Assembly (NCBI GenBank): GCA_964583825.1
Contig: CAZOXM010000052.1
Span: 1-34,878, forward strand
Direction: 5' to 3'
Length of the DNA stretch: 34,878 bases
Origin: GCA-1730015 sp964583825
Lineage (GTDB): Bacteria; Pseudomonadota; Gammaproteobacteria; Granulosicoccales; Granulosicoccaceae
Part shown: one piece after another, positions 22,634-32,064 of the stretch
Position numbering within the stretch: the first letter of the stretch is position 1
Layout: each line of letters starts with the position of its first letter
Notes under the pieces: generated by a model
Databases searched by the model: none
The model's input: only the letters and a program-made list of their open reading frames with translations
Told to the model about the DNA's origin: nothing
Program-made: the position numbers and the translations under genes

Positions 22634-25600
22634 CTAACCGACCCATTGCCGGGCATTGCGGAACATAGTCATCCACGGACTGTAAGGTCCCCAGCCATCC
22701 GGGTGCCATGAGTACTGTGCCGTTCTGAACACGCGCTCCGGATGCGGCATCATGATATTAAAGCGCCCGTCTTCACTGCACAGCCCGGTGGCTCCGTTCG
22801 TCGATCCATTCGGGTTCAGCGGATAGTACTCCGTGGGCTCACCCCGGTTATCGACGTAGCGCAGCGTCACCAGCGCCGACTCCCCGGTCTCAGCCCGTCC
22901 CTCACCATGTGCCACTGCCACCGGCAGTATGGAACCCTCCATGCCCTGAAGGAAAACAGACGGGCCGGGTTCTATGCGCACACTTGAAAGCCGCCCTTCA
23001 AACTGCTCGGAACGATTGCGCAGAAATTCGGGCCAGGCGCTCGCACCCGGTATCAGTGACTTGATACGCGAGAACATCTGACAGCCATTGCACACTCCCA
23101 GTGCAAAGGTATCGGGTCGATTAAAAAAGGTTTCAAACTGATCGCGTGCGATTGTGTTGTGCGAAATGGTACTCGCCCAGCCAACCCCGGCGCCAAGCAC
23201 ATCACCGTAGGAAAACCCACCGCAGGCGATCAGTCCGACAAAATCAGACAAGCGCGTTCGACCACTGAGAATATCCGTCATGTGTACGTCGACAGATTCA
23301 AAACCTGCCTGATGAAATGCAGCGGCCATCTCGACATGGCCGTTAACGCCCTGCTCTCTGAGAATGGCCACCCGCGGGGAGTGACTTGCATACGCCGGTG
23401 CCTGTTGATCCACCGCAAATGTCAGCAACGGAGACAGGCCCGGATCATCATCGCGGCATTGCAGTTCGAACTCCTGCTCTGCTGTGGCCGGGTTATCACG
23501 CAGTCGCTGCATCTGATAGCTGGTCTGCCACCACTGGCCACGCAGCTCTGCGAGCGATTGCTCAAGTGCCGGTGCGCCTCGGTGTGTTACCGACAAGCGA
23601 TTGCCAGCCCTTGGACGGCCGACTTGCAGCAGCATGTCCGGCACACCGTGCTCAGCAAAAATCGACGCCACGCGGTCAACGTGTTCGGCAGGGATCTGAA
23701 CCACCCAACCCGGCTCTTCATTAAACAGAAACGCGACGAGGTCGTCGCGTTCCACATTGAGCACCACCCCGCTTTGACCGGCAAATGCCATCTCAAGTAC
23801 GGTGACGATCAGCCCGCCGTCGGAGCGGTCATGGCAGGCCAGCACCAGCTCCTCTTTGAGCGCCTGCTGCAGCGCTGCAAAAACTGCGGTGAACGCGGCG
23901 GTTGAATCCAGATCCGCACAGTGGTTTCCGCACTGTTCAAAAACCTGCGCCAGCGCTGACCCGCCGAGGCGCTGCTGTCCACGGTTGATGTCGATCAGCC
24001 ACAGACTGCTCAGGTCATCACTGACCAGTGACGGGGTGACAGATCGTCTGACGTCGGGTACCGATGCAAACGCACTGATCACCAGCGACAGCGGTGCAGT
24101 CATCGCGCGTTGTTTGTCGTCTTGCGTCCATACGGTGTTCATTGACAGTGAGTCTTTTCCCACCGGAATCGATACGCCGATCTCTTTACAGAGTCCGCGG
24201 GCCACCGCAGCCACGGTATCAAACAGCGCCGCATCTTCCCCTTCAACACCGGCCGCAGCCATCCAGTTAGCCGAGAGCTTTACATCGGACAAACGGGTAT
24301 TGCCGACACTTGCAATGTTAGTCAGCGCCTCGACCACCGCCAGTCGTCCGGAGGCCGCCGGGTTAATCAGCGCTACCGGCGAGCGCTCCCCCATGGCCAT
24401 CGCCTCGCCGCTGTAGCCCGTGTAGTCCGCCATGGTGATTGCACAGTCGGCCACCGGGATCTGATGAGGCCCGACCATCTGGTCGCGGTACACCAGCCCG
24501 CCAACGGTGCGATCACCGATGGTAACCAGAAAGTTTTTACACGCCACTGCGGGTAGCTGCAGCACCCTCTGTAATGCATGATCAACGCTGATTTCTTCGA
24601 GACTCAAGGCGCTGACGGGACGGTGATGCCGTTGCACATCACGCAACATTCTCGGCGGCTTACCCAGCAACAACTCAAGCGACATGTCCACCGCATCGTC
24701 ACCGAGGAGTCGATCTTTTACCAGCAGCTGACCATCATCGGTTGCCGTGCCCACCACCGCATACGGACATCGCTCCCGCTGACACAGCGACTCGAACGTC
24801 GCTAGCGCATTGGCATCGACCGCAAGTACATAGCGTTCCTGCGATTCGTTACACCATATTTCCATCGGCGACATACCCGGCTCATCGCACAGGATATCGC
24901 GCAGTTCAAACACCGCACCGCGACCGGCATCGTGAATGAGCTCAGGCAGCGCATTGGACAGACCACCGGCTCCTACATCGTGCATCGACAACACCGGAGA
25001 CTGTTCGGCCAGCGCAATACAGTGATTGATCACTTCCTGACAGCGCCGCTGCATCTCAGGGTTACCGCGCTGCACCGAGGCAAAATCGAGCGCCTCGTCA
25101 CTCTGCCCGCTGTCCATGGATGAGGCCGCACCCCCACCGAGCCCGATTAACATCGCGGGCCCGCCGAGCACGACAATTTTGCTGCCTGGTGGCACCGGCA
25201 GTTTGTTGATATTGCCGGGCCGAATACTGCCGAGCCCGCCGGCAATCATGATTGGTTTGTGATAACCGCGCCACTGGCCGCTGACTAATTGTTCGAAGGT
25301 GCGAAAATAACCGCAGAGGTTGGGGCGCCCGAACTCGTTGTTAAATGCCGCCGCACCAATCGGACCTTCAAGCATGATGTCCAGCGCCGACGCTATCGCC
25401 GCCGGTTTACCGGCATCCTGCTCCCACGCGTGAGTCAACGCCGGTATGCGCAGGTTGGAAACACTGAATCCGCACAACCCCGCCTTTGGTCTGGCGCCGT
25501 TACCAGTCGCCCCCTCATCCCGAATCTCACCGCCCGATCCGGTAGCGGCCCCCGGAAACGGACTGATCGCTGTGGGATGGTTGTGCGTTTCCACCTTGAT

Positions 25601-26437
25601 TTGAACGTGGCTTGGCTCGACCACGGTGGTGTAGCTGTTTTCAGCGCCGATCATGAAGCGTTCTGCCTGATACCCTTCGATCACAGCGGCGTTATCGTCG
25701 TACGCCACCAGGGTCCGCGCCGGGTTTGCCCGATGTGTCTCGCGAATCATACCGAACAGGGTTTGATCGGCTGCTTCACCATCGACGGTCCAGTCAGCAT
25801 TGAATATCTTGTGACGACAATGCTCCGAGTTGGCCTGCGCAAACATCATCATTTCTGCATCGGTCGGGTTTCTGCCCAGCGCCTTGAAGCTGCGCACAAG
25901 GTAGGATATCTCTTCCGCAGACAGGGCAAACCCAAACTCATGATTAGCATTAATCAGCGCTGATTCACCCGCGGCCAGAATATCAATTGAGCGCAACGGA
26001 GCCGGATCAGTTTGCGTGAACAGTGCTTGCGCTGATTCAATGCTGGTGAACACGGTTTCAGTCATTCGATCATGCAGCAGCGGGAGGAATTCAGCGGACG
26101 CCGCCAGCGCGGGATTGTCGAGTTGCCAGCCTGTGATGCGCTCCACCCTGTCAACGCTGTGCAAACCACAGTTGCGTATAATATCGGTTGCCTTGGACGA
26201 CCACGGCGAGATCGTCCCGAGCCTTGGACCGGTAAAAAAGTGTGCATCAATGCTGTGATCGACTGAGGCGTTGAGCAACCGGCACAGCGCATCAGCATCG
26301 GCTTCAGCGGCGGTTTGTATCAGATAAACGAAGCGGGCGTTCAGCGCCGCAGGGGCAGACTCGATTTCGCGGCATCGAGCCAGCAAGGCATCAACACGAA
26401 ATTTCGACAGCGCAGTGTCGCCATGTAAGACGAGCAT
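22634..26437 (-). CDS. purL: phosphoribosylformylglycinamidine synthase (FGAM synthase), single chain
   Basis: A 1267-residue enzyme of purine synthesis (FGAR + glutamine + ATP to FGAM). An N-terminal PurS-like domain (LHGDTALSKFRVDALLARCREIE) is followed by a linker containing RPGTISPWSSKATDI-like sequence (GPRLGTISPWSSKATDI). The FGAM synthase core has VETHNHPTAISPFPGAATGSGGEIRDEGATG, GGPAMLIGLGGGAASSM, HDVGAGGLSNALPEL, WCNESQERYVLAVD and KLSANWMAAAGVEGED. The C-terminal glutaminase domain has the catalytic cysteine in LGVCNGCQMF (about residue 1114) and MMPHPERVFR. Length is typical of proteobacterial single-chain PurL. Start ATG 26437 gives MLVLHGDTALS as in the family; the ribosome-binding site is weak (GGA about 9 bases upstream). 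It is monocistronic as far as can be seen; the convergent gap of 58 bases to the left has only a weak hairpin. Confidence 0.98.
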   Translation of the reverse strand: MLVLHGDTALSKFRVDALLARCREIESAPAALNARFVYLIQTAAEADADALCRLLNASVDHSIDAHFFTGPRLGTISPWSSKATDIIRNCGLHSVDRVERITGWQLDNPALAASAEFLPLLHDRMTETVFTSIESAQALFTQTDPAPLRSIDILAAGESALINANHEFGFALSAEEISYLVRSFKALGRNPTDAEMMMFAQANSEHCRHKIFNADWTVDGEAADQTLFGMIRETHRANPARTLVAYDDNAAVIEGYQAERFMIGAENSYTTVVEPSHVQIKVETHNHPTAISPFPGAATGSGGEIRDEGATGNGARPKAGLCGFSVSNLRIPALTHAWEQDAGKPAAIASALDIMLEGPIGAAAFNNEFGRPNLCGYFRTFEQLVSGQWRGYHKPIMIAGGLGSIRPGNINKLPVPPGSKIVVLGGPAMLIGLGGGAASSMDSGQSDEALDFASVQRGNPEMQRRCQEVINHCIALAEQSPVLSMHDVGAGGLSNALPELIHDAGRGAVFELRDILCDEPGMSPMEIWCNESQERYVLAVDANALATFESLCQRERCPYAVVGTATDDGQLLVKDRLLGDDAVDMSLELLLGKPPRMLRDVQRHHRPVSALSLEEISVDHALQRVLQLPAVACKNFLVTIGDRTVGGLVYRDQMVGPHQIPVADCAITMADYTGYSGEAMAMGERSPVALINPAASGRLAVVEALTNIASVGNTRLSDVKLSANWMAAAGVEGEDAALFDTVAAVARGLCKEIGVSIPVGKDSLSMNTVWTQDDKQRAMTAPLSLVISAFASVPDVRRSVTPSLVSDDLSSLWLIDINRGQQRLGGSALAQVFEQCGNHCADLDSTAAFTAVFAALQQALKEELVLACHDRSDGGLIVTVLEMAFAGQSGVVLNVERDDLVAFLFNEEPGWVVQIPAEHVDRVASIFAEHGVPDMLLQVGRPRAGNRLSVTHRGAPALEQSLAELRGQWWQTSYQMQRLRDNPATAEQEFELQCRDDDPGLSPLLTFAVDQQAPAYASHSPRVAILREQGVNGHVEMAAAFHQAGFESVDVHMTDILSGRTRLSDFVGLIACGGFSYGDVLGAGVGWASTISHNTIARDQFETFFNRPDTFALGVCNGCQMFSRIKSLIPGASAWPEFLRNRSEQFEGRLSSVRIEPGPSVFLQGMEGSILPVAVAHGEGRAETGESALVTLRYVDNRGEPTEYYPLNPNGSTNGATGLCSEDGRFNIMMPHPERVFRTAQYSWHPDGWGPYSPWMTMFRNARQWVG

Positions 26438-26594
26438 GAAGGAAATCCACTGGGGTAACGGCGGGAACCCGCTAATTATGCCACAGAGCAGCTCACAATC
26501 GCATGAAGATGTAACGCGGGAGCTGCATCAGACTACCGGTATGTCGCTCCGTCACGACGGCCCAAAGCCGCCGGCATTTGCCCCTTCTATCTGA

Positions 26595-27701
26595 TCAGCC
26601 CGCCTTTTCGATTGTCATATAAGCATGCACATAGTCCATCGCATGACCTGTCGGGTCCGAGGCGACCTGCTGCTCATAGGTGTCGTAGTAGTGCCTGATT
26701 ATTTCCGCGCGCTCCGCAGGATCGCGCCGGCTGTCCAGGGCGCCGGCGAAAATACTCTCGTTCCACGATCTGATCGTGGGCAGATAAGCCCGTGCGAACT
26801 TTTCTGCATCTCCGCGCGTTGCGTAGTCCTCTGCGAATGGACAAGGCACCACACCGGTTTCGATATCTACCAGTCGCAGTCCGGCACGATAAACCTCTGA
26901 GCTTTTATCCTGAAATGGTGCGCTGAATTCCTCTGTTGTGTTGTAGTACTGCGGTAACGTCATTGCCTTGTATTCGTCGCCGCTGATCGTCCCGTCGTCA
27001 ACGAAGCGCTGCCAGTTTCTATTAAACTGATCAAACATGTTAACGCCCCCGGTGTTACCGAGGTAACGGCCATGTTCATCGATGCAGAAATTAACCAGCA
27101 CCAGTCTGCCACCGGCTTTCAGCTCGCGGGCGCGATGCAGCAGAATGGTCTGCCAGTCATGCGCCGCCTGCGCGGCAAAGGATTGTTTTTCTGCACCCGA
27201 CGCACCGACCATATGAACATGCTCAGATAAATGGCAGGGCATGGTGCTCAACCAATGCATGGCCGTCGCAGAAAAACCCAGATCCAGTGACGCACGCGGT
27301 AGCACGGGGGTGTAGAAAGACGCGCCTGACTCCAGCACCGTAACATCGGGATAATCGTTCAGATACGCATCAAAATCGCTCAGGCCATGCAGTATTTTGA
27401 CCAGCGCGTTAAAGTCGTTGTTGGCCTGATCGGCATAGACAATCTGAATATCCTCTTGATTGTCGGCTCGCAGATGTTCGATCACCCGTCGCCATAAATC
27501 GAGAGAAGTGCCCCCGTCAGCACAGCCCATGTCGCTGAAACACCAGTGCCCGCCATTGCCGCGCTGCTGTTGCATTGGCGCGAGCGCGTCAATGACTCTC
27601 GCACTGGCCAGATTGATGACATGCCTGGCACCCACCGTGGCTAGTGAATACTGCCCCCCGCCGGACATTGTGATGTTGTCCGCCTGAACGTTGTTGTTCA
27701 T
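26595..27701 (-). CDS. SABATH-family SAM-dependent carboxyl methyltransferase
   Basis: A 368-residue protein resembling the SABATH (Methyltransf_7) family, best known from plants for methyl esters of salicylate, benzoate, jasmonate and indole-acetate; bacterial members exist. The SAM loop is FSDMGCADGGTSLDLWRRVI, with Asp57 and Gly59 (plants: ADLGCSSGPNS-like). Other landmarks are ADQANNDFNALVKIL, SFYTPVLPRASLDLGFSATA followed by MHWLSTMPC (the plant SSYSLHWLS-like element), LKAGGRLVLVNFCIDEHG and GVVPCPFAEDY. The frame stays open to 27797, but that extension is Cys/Arg-rich and unlike the family. I chose the ATG at 27701, with GGAAGGTGG 8-16 bases upstream. It is divergent from the M16 protease gene and 157 bases upstream of purL on the same strand. 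The acid substrate cannot be named. Confidence 0.82.
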   Translation of the reverse strand: MNNNVQADNITMSGGGQYSLATVGARHVINLASARVIDALAPMQQQRGNGGHWCFSDMGCADGGTSLDLWRRVIEHLRADNQEDIQIVYADQANNDFNALVKILHGLSDFDAYLNDYPDVTVLESGASFYTPVLPRASLDLGFSATAMHWLSTMPCHLSEHVHMVGASGAEKQSFAAQAAHDWQTILLHRARELKAGGRLVLVNFCIDEHGRYLGNTGGVNMFDQFNRNWQRFVDDGTISGDEYKAMTLPQYYNTTEEFSAPFQDKSSEVYRAGLRLVDIETGVVPCPFAEDYATRGDAEKFARAYLPTIRSWNESIFAGALDSRRDPAERAEIIRHYYDTYEQQVASDPTGHAMDYVHAYMTIEKAG

Positions 27702-27809
27702 AAAAATTTTCCACCTTCCCGTCCGGCGACAGAGTAACACCCTTGGCCTGCCGCAGACCATCATCACGTGGATTGCACAAGCCGTTATGGCGGGCACCGC
27801 AATGGTGCG

Positions 27810-27818
27810 TGGTATAGT
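27810..27818 (+). promoter_or_regulatory. candidate extended -10 element for the M16 protease gene
   Basis: TGGTATAGT reads as an extended -10 (TG, one base, TATAGT), 51 bases before the protease ATG. A -35 is not obvious, which fits extended -10 promoters. A small hairpin GCACC/GGTGC lies immediately upstream. Confidence 0.4.
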
Positions 27819-27868
27819 CAGAGTGCGAGATCACACACCATAAGTCCTGTCAATTCAGTTGCCGATTC

Positions 27869-30745
27869 ATGCACCCACGCTCCCCCCTATTGCTGTTGCT
27901 GTGTCTTATCACTGTAAATATTACTGTTACTGCCAATGCAGCCTCCATCGAAAAGAGCCCGAACGACAGCCGTGACTACCGCCAGCTGGTACTGGAAAAC
28001 GGTCTGAAAGTCACGCTGATTCACGACAGTGAAACAGACATGGCAGCAGCGGCAATGGATGTAGCGGTCGGTGCTGGCAGCGATCCGCGTGATCGCCCGG
28101 GCCTTGCGCATTTTCTGGAGCATATGCTCTTTCTTGGTACCGCAAAATATCCGCAACCTGACGCGTACGCGAGCTTCATTCAGCAGCACGGCGGCAGCCA
28201 AAACGCCTACACAACGTTTGCCGACACGAACTACTTTTTTGAAATTGAAGCGAGCCATCTGGCACAGGGGCTGGATAGATTCGCCCAGTTTTTTATCGCG
28301 CCACTGTTCAGCGAATCGCTGGTACAACGCGAGAAGAATGCCGTACATTCCGAGTTCACCGGTAAGCGTCTCGAGGAGAATTTGCGCTATTGGTCGGTAC
28401 GCAGAGAAATGGTTAATCCGGCACACCCGTACTCCGGCTTCACCACCGGCAACCTTGAGACACTGGCCGATCGACCGGGCTCGGATATCCGTGATGAATT
28501 AATCGACTTTTATCACACGCACTACTCATCAAACATCATGTCACTTGCAATTTACGGAAGCGACTCCCTCGATCAGATGGAACAATGGGCACGTGCCAGC
28601 TTCTCCGCAATTGAAAACCGTGCAGCAGAGAAGCAACGCTTCGACACGCCATTGTTCACGCGCGATCAGCTGGCAAAACGAATCGACATCGTGCCGCTGA
28701 CTGATCAGCGTTTCATGGTACTGTCATTCCCTGTACCCAAAGCGGCACACCACCGTTTCAGTCGTCCACGTTCCTACGTCGGCAATGTTCTCGGACATGA
28801 GGGCCCCGGCAGTCTGCTGTCCGCATTAAAACGTCGTGGCTGGGTTACCAGCCTGTCGGCGGGTAGCGGCACTGAAACCCGCAATGCAGCCACGTTCGAG
28901 ATTTCAATCGGGCTGACAAAGAGCGGCGTAGAACATGTCGATGAAATCGTCGGTACGGTCTTCACAGCGGTTAATCGTCTGAAAGAAAGCGGTCTGCCGC
29001 GCTGGCTGTATGATGAAAAACAGCAGATAGACGATCTGGCGTTTCGTTATCAGGAGAAATCCTCGCCTGCAGGCACCGTGAGGTCACTCTCGGTCCGGGC
29101 GCAGGACTGGCCGGCGCCCAACCTGCTCAGCGGCCCGTACCGCCGCAGTCACTTTGACACAGAAGGCGTTCGAGCAGTGATTACCTCATTGACTCCACGC
29201 AACATGCAAATGATTGTGGTTGCGCCCGGGCTTGAGACAGACCGAACCACCCAGTGGTATGACGCCCCCTTCCGCGTCACCACCATTGCTGATAACACAC
29301 TTGCACAATGGCAGAACGCAGGTATTGATCCCCACATTATCATGCCAGCGCCCAACCCTTTTCTACCGGATAACCTGACACTGCTGGCCGACGGACAGGG
29401 TGATCCGTTGAAGCTGATCGACACGCCTAAACTACAAGTCTGGCATCGCACCGATTCCTCCTACGGGGTGCCTAAGGCAAACTTCAGAGCAAACCTTCAT
29501 TTGCCCACGACAGGGTTGACCTTGCAGAACAAAGTGCTCACAGAAATCTACGCACGGTTGGTCAATGAACAGCTAAATGAGTATGCCTACGCCGCCAGTT
29601 TGGCCGGTCTGCGTGCCGGTGTTCGCACGACCGGGCGCGGATTGGGTATCACCTTGTCCGGATATGCCGACGGCCAGCAGCAGATGCTGCAACGCGTGGT
29701 CAGGGAAATGAGTGAATTCGTGCCCGACCCATCGCTGTTTGCAGAGATCAGACGCGAGTTGCAGGAAAATATCCACAACGAAGCCAGAGCCGCCCCTTAT
29801 AAGCGAACGGCGGCGCGCACTTATCAACTACTGTACACACCCTACTTCACTGAAAAAGAACGGCTCGGTGCGCTGGAGGTTGTCACGCCCGAGGCGCTGA
29901 CAGAATTTCATGCCACTCTCTTTGCACGGGCTCGCCTGGTGGTGTTATCGCACGGCAATCTGACAGGCAGAAAAACACTGTCAATGGTTGAAACAATCAC
30001 CAGTCAACTGCTGGCAAACTCGCAGGCAGCGCGCGCTGACAGCCTTGAGATGATTGAACTGCCGGCCGGCAGCGCTTATGCCGATGAAATCACGCTCGAT
30101 CACTCAGATGCATCGATATCGCTCTACCTCCAGAGCCAAACCCGCGACCGTGCAACCAGGGCGCGCTATGCCGTGCTCCGGCAAATATTGTCGCAGCCAC
30201 TGTACAACGAACTGCGCACCCGGCAACAACTCGGCTATTTTGTCTTCACCTACAGTATCGATCTGATACAGGTACCCTCGGTCGTTATTGGTTTGCAGTC
30301 GCCGGTTGCCGGACCAACTGCACTGTACCGTGCGGTTGAAACATTTTTAACATCATTCGAGACTGAGTTGATGGCCATGAGCAATGACGAATTCCAACGC
30401 AACATCGAATCGGTCATTGCCCAGGTGGAAGAAAAAGACAAACAGTTGCGCCATCAAACCAACCGCTACTGGGGTGCCATTGTTCGGGAAGACTACCAGT
30501 TTGATGCCTCGTCACTCTTCGCCGTTGCCCTGCAGAAAGTAACGCAGCAGCATATTATCGATCTGTATCGTCAACTTTTCATTGAAAAGGAAAACGGACG
30601 ACTGCTGGTATTCAACGAGGGCCAGTCAACAGAAACCAGAAACAATGACAGTTTGCCTGACCTGCAGATCATTGAAGGGCTTAACTCATTCAAACGTGGA
30701 AAACAGCGTCTGCTACCGCTCAGCCGACTATCGGGAATAGAATAA
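27869..30745 (+). CDS. exported M16 zinc metallopeptidase, pitrilysin (protease III) type
   Basis: A 958-residue periplasmic peptidase of the insulinase/pitrilysin group (E. coli Ptr is 962 residues), which cleaves short peptides and partly unfolded polypeptides. A signal peptide (RSPLLLLLCLITVNITVTANA) ends near residue 25. The inverted zinc motif HFLEH has ligands His81 and His85 and catalytic Glu84. The third ligand Glu162 (REKNAVHSEF) lies 77 residues after His85, as in pitrilysin. Three further M16-like domains follow; the last includes the family segment LRTRQQLGYFVFTYSIDL, which holds the substrate-binding Arg/Tyr. The start ATG 27869 has no clear ribosome-binding site. It is monocistronic, divergent from the SABATH gene. 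Confidence 0.93.
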   Translation: MHPRSPLLLLLCLITVNITVTANAASIEKSPNDSRDYRQLVLENGLKVTLIHDSETDMAAAAMDVAVGAGSDPRDRPGLAHFLEHMLFLGTAKYPQPDAYASFIQQHGGSQNAYTTFADTNYFFEIEASHLAQGLDRFAQFFIAPLFSESLVQREKNAVHSEFTGKRLEENLRYWSVRREMVNPAHPYSGFTTGNLETLADRPGSDIRDELIDFYHTHYSSNIMSLAIYGSDSLDQMEQWARASFSAIENRAAEKQRFDTPLFTRDQLAKRIDIVPLTDQRFMVLSFPVPKAAHHRFSRPRSYVGNVLGHEGPGSLLSALKRRGWVTSLSAGSGTETRNAATFEISIGLTKSGVEHVDEIVGTVFTAVNRLKESGLPRWLYDEKQQIDDLAFRYQEKSSPAGTVRSLSVRAQDWPAPNLLSGPYRRSHFDTEGVRAVITSLTPRNMQMIVVAPGLETDRTTQWYDAPFRVTTIADNTLAQWQNAGIDPHIIMPAPNPFLPDNLTLLADGQGDPLKLIDTPKLQVWHRTDSSYGVPKANFRANLHLPTTGLTLQNKVLTEIYARLVNEQLNEYAYAASLAGLRAGVRTTGRGLGITLSGYADGQQQMLQRVVREMSEFVPDPSLFAEIRRELQENIHNEARAAPYKRTAARTYQLLYTPYFTEKERLGALEVVTPEALTEFHATLFARARLVVLSHGNLTGRKTLSMVETITSQLLANSQAARADSLEMIELPAGSAYADEITLDHSDASISLYLQSQTRDRATRARYAVLRQILSQPLYNELRTRQQLGYFVFTYSIDLIQVPSVVIGLQSPVAGPTALYRAVETFLTSFETELMAMSNDEFQRNIESVIAQVEEKDKQLRHQTNRYWGAIVREDYQFDASSLFAVALQKVTQQHIIDLYRQLFIEKENGRLLVFNEGQSTETRNNDSLPDLQIIEGLNSFKRGKQRLLPLSRLSGIE

Positions 30746-30919
30746 GGGGAACACAATGTCACTGTGCCAGGTTGGTTAACGGATTAATCCGGCATCCCTT
30801 GCTGTTTCGAAAAAGGAAGCAACTCTTCGTCTTGTACAAGCGAACAGTCTGTTATTTGATGTGCCTGGAACCCGGACGTGTTTTGGCTCATGTCCCCGGA
30901 AAGGACGGAGGTAACGTTA
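30746..30919. other. spacer before the glycoside hydrolase gene with short palindromes
   Basis: No gene is visible. It contains the perfect palindrome CGGATTAATCCG (30780-30791) and CTTGTACAAG (30832-30841), either of which could be an operator. The hydrolase ribosome-binding site GGAGG is at 30907-30911. Confidence 0.35.
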
Positions 30920-32020
30920 GTGTTTGAGTGTTTCTATACTAAATTAATCAGAGCTTCTCGAATGAAAGGCACTATAACGGCACTAGGCTTATTAGGCATG
31001 TTCAGCTGCTCTGCTGAAAACCCGAATGGTGCTATTGACGCGACATTAAGTTTTAATCTGGGCATCTCTTTTCCACCAGTGGCAAACCAGCAACAAAGGG
31101 AATTTGCCGCACCGCTTTTACAGGAATTAAACGTTGATACTATCCGCGTGGGCGAAGCCTGGACATTTCGACAACCAACAGAAAATGATTTCAACTGGTC
31201 ACCATTAGACGAGAGAATTAACTGGGCTGAAAGCAACGGAATAAAAATACTACTAACGGTACAATCCAACGGTCCTGACTGGGCTTGTAGTGCACTACAA
31301 AATGAGCGGTCTTGTGTGTTCTCGGACAATACAAATTTCAAAAACTACATCGAGCAACTACTTCAGCGACACCCCAACAGAGTTGCCAAAATACAATTTG
31401 GCAACGAGTGGCAATCGAACTTTTGGTACATTGGAAACGAAAAAGATTTCGTAGCCGCCAACAATATAGTTTACAACGCGATACAAATGTTTTCACCGCA
31501 AACCAAATTCGTGCTAGGTGGTTTTACTGCAATTTCATTAAGGTTTTTAGCCGGCTGCAATGGTGCAATAGATAACTTTTATGACGATGACGGAGTTCTA
31601 TACACTAGAGATTACCTGGCCGCGAACTGCGATGGCGTAGAAATTCGATCTGTCAAAAACAGAATCAATTACGTTTTACAAAATGCGCTGTACGATGAAA
31701 TCGACATCCACCTCTATGACGATGCCGAGAACTGGGGAATATATTTTGAAAACTTCGAATCAATGGTTGATAAACCTATCATTATCACAGAGTTTGGAGG
31801 GCCAAATGTATTGATTGAACCCACCTCAGAGACTTATCAAAAAGAACGATTGGAATACTACATAAAAACCATTGACAGCTTACCAGTGCGAGAAGCCTAT
31901 TTCTTTAAACTGGTTGAAGGAACGAAAAATCCAGCCCACGCGGAATCCGGACTAATCAACAATCCTGAATTAACAAAGAAACTCAACTATTTTACTTTTA
32001 AGGAACTGAACAATGATTAG
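30920..32020 (+). CDS. putative clan GH-A glycoside hydrolase lipoprotein
   Basis: A 366-residue secreted protein with the layout of a (beta/alpha)8 clan GH-A glycosidase. The probable acid/base glutamate follows Asn in IQFGNEWQSN, and the probable nucleophile is in IIITEFGGPN. The early segment LNVDTIRVGEAWTFRQP and LDERINWAESNGIKILLTVQ fits strand and helix of a GH5/GH39-like barrel, but I cannot assign a family or sugar. A hydrophobic stretch TITALGLLGMFSC ends in Cys30, so it is probably a lipoprotein with a non-ideal lipobox. I chose the GTG at 30920, with GGAGG 8 bases upstream; alternatives are the ATG codons at 30890 and 30962. The gene is AT-rich (23 of 60 G+C in 31201-31260, against 36 of 60 in 29881-29940), suggesting transfer. 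Confidence 0.72.
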   Translation: MFECFYTKLIRASRMKGTITALGLLGMFSCSAENPNGAIDATLSFNLGISFPPVANQQQREFAAPLLQELNVDTIRVGEAWTFRQPTENDFNWSPLDERINWAESNGIKILLTVQSNGPDWACSALQNERSCVFSDNTNFKNYIEQLLQRHPNRVAKIQFGNEWQSNFWYIGNEKDFVAANNIVYNAIQMFSPQTKFVLGGFTAISLRFLAGCNGAIDNFYDDDGVLYTRDYLAANCDGVEIRSVKNRINYVLQNALYDEIDIHLYDDAENWGIYFENFESMVDKPIIITEFGGPNVLIEPTSETYQKERLEYYIKTIDSLPVREAYFFKLVEGTKNPAHAESGLINNPELTKKLNYFTFKELNND

Positions 32021-32029
32021 TGAATCATT
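32012..32029. terminator. small hairpin over the hydrolase stop codon
   Basis: AATGATT (32012-32018) pairs with AATCATT (32023-32029) around AGTG, covering the TAG stop. No T-run follows. It is too weak to be sure it ends transcription between these convergent genes. Confidence 0.25.
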
Positions 32030-32064
32030 CGTAAGTAACAACCACCTCATTGAGTGAATGCCAA

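Noticed and set aside
23159..25963. Plus-strand frames of 200-250 residues at 23159-23905, 23802-24416 and 25289-25963
   Set aside because: All are antisense to purL, which is intact and full length.
27702..27797. Upstream extension of the SABATH frame
   Set aside because: A Cys/Arg-rich lead of 32 residues, whereas a good GGAAGGTGG precedes the ATG at 27701.
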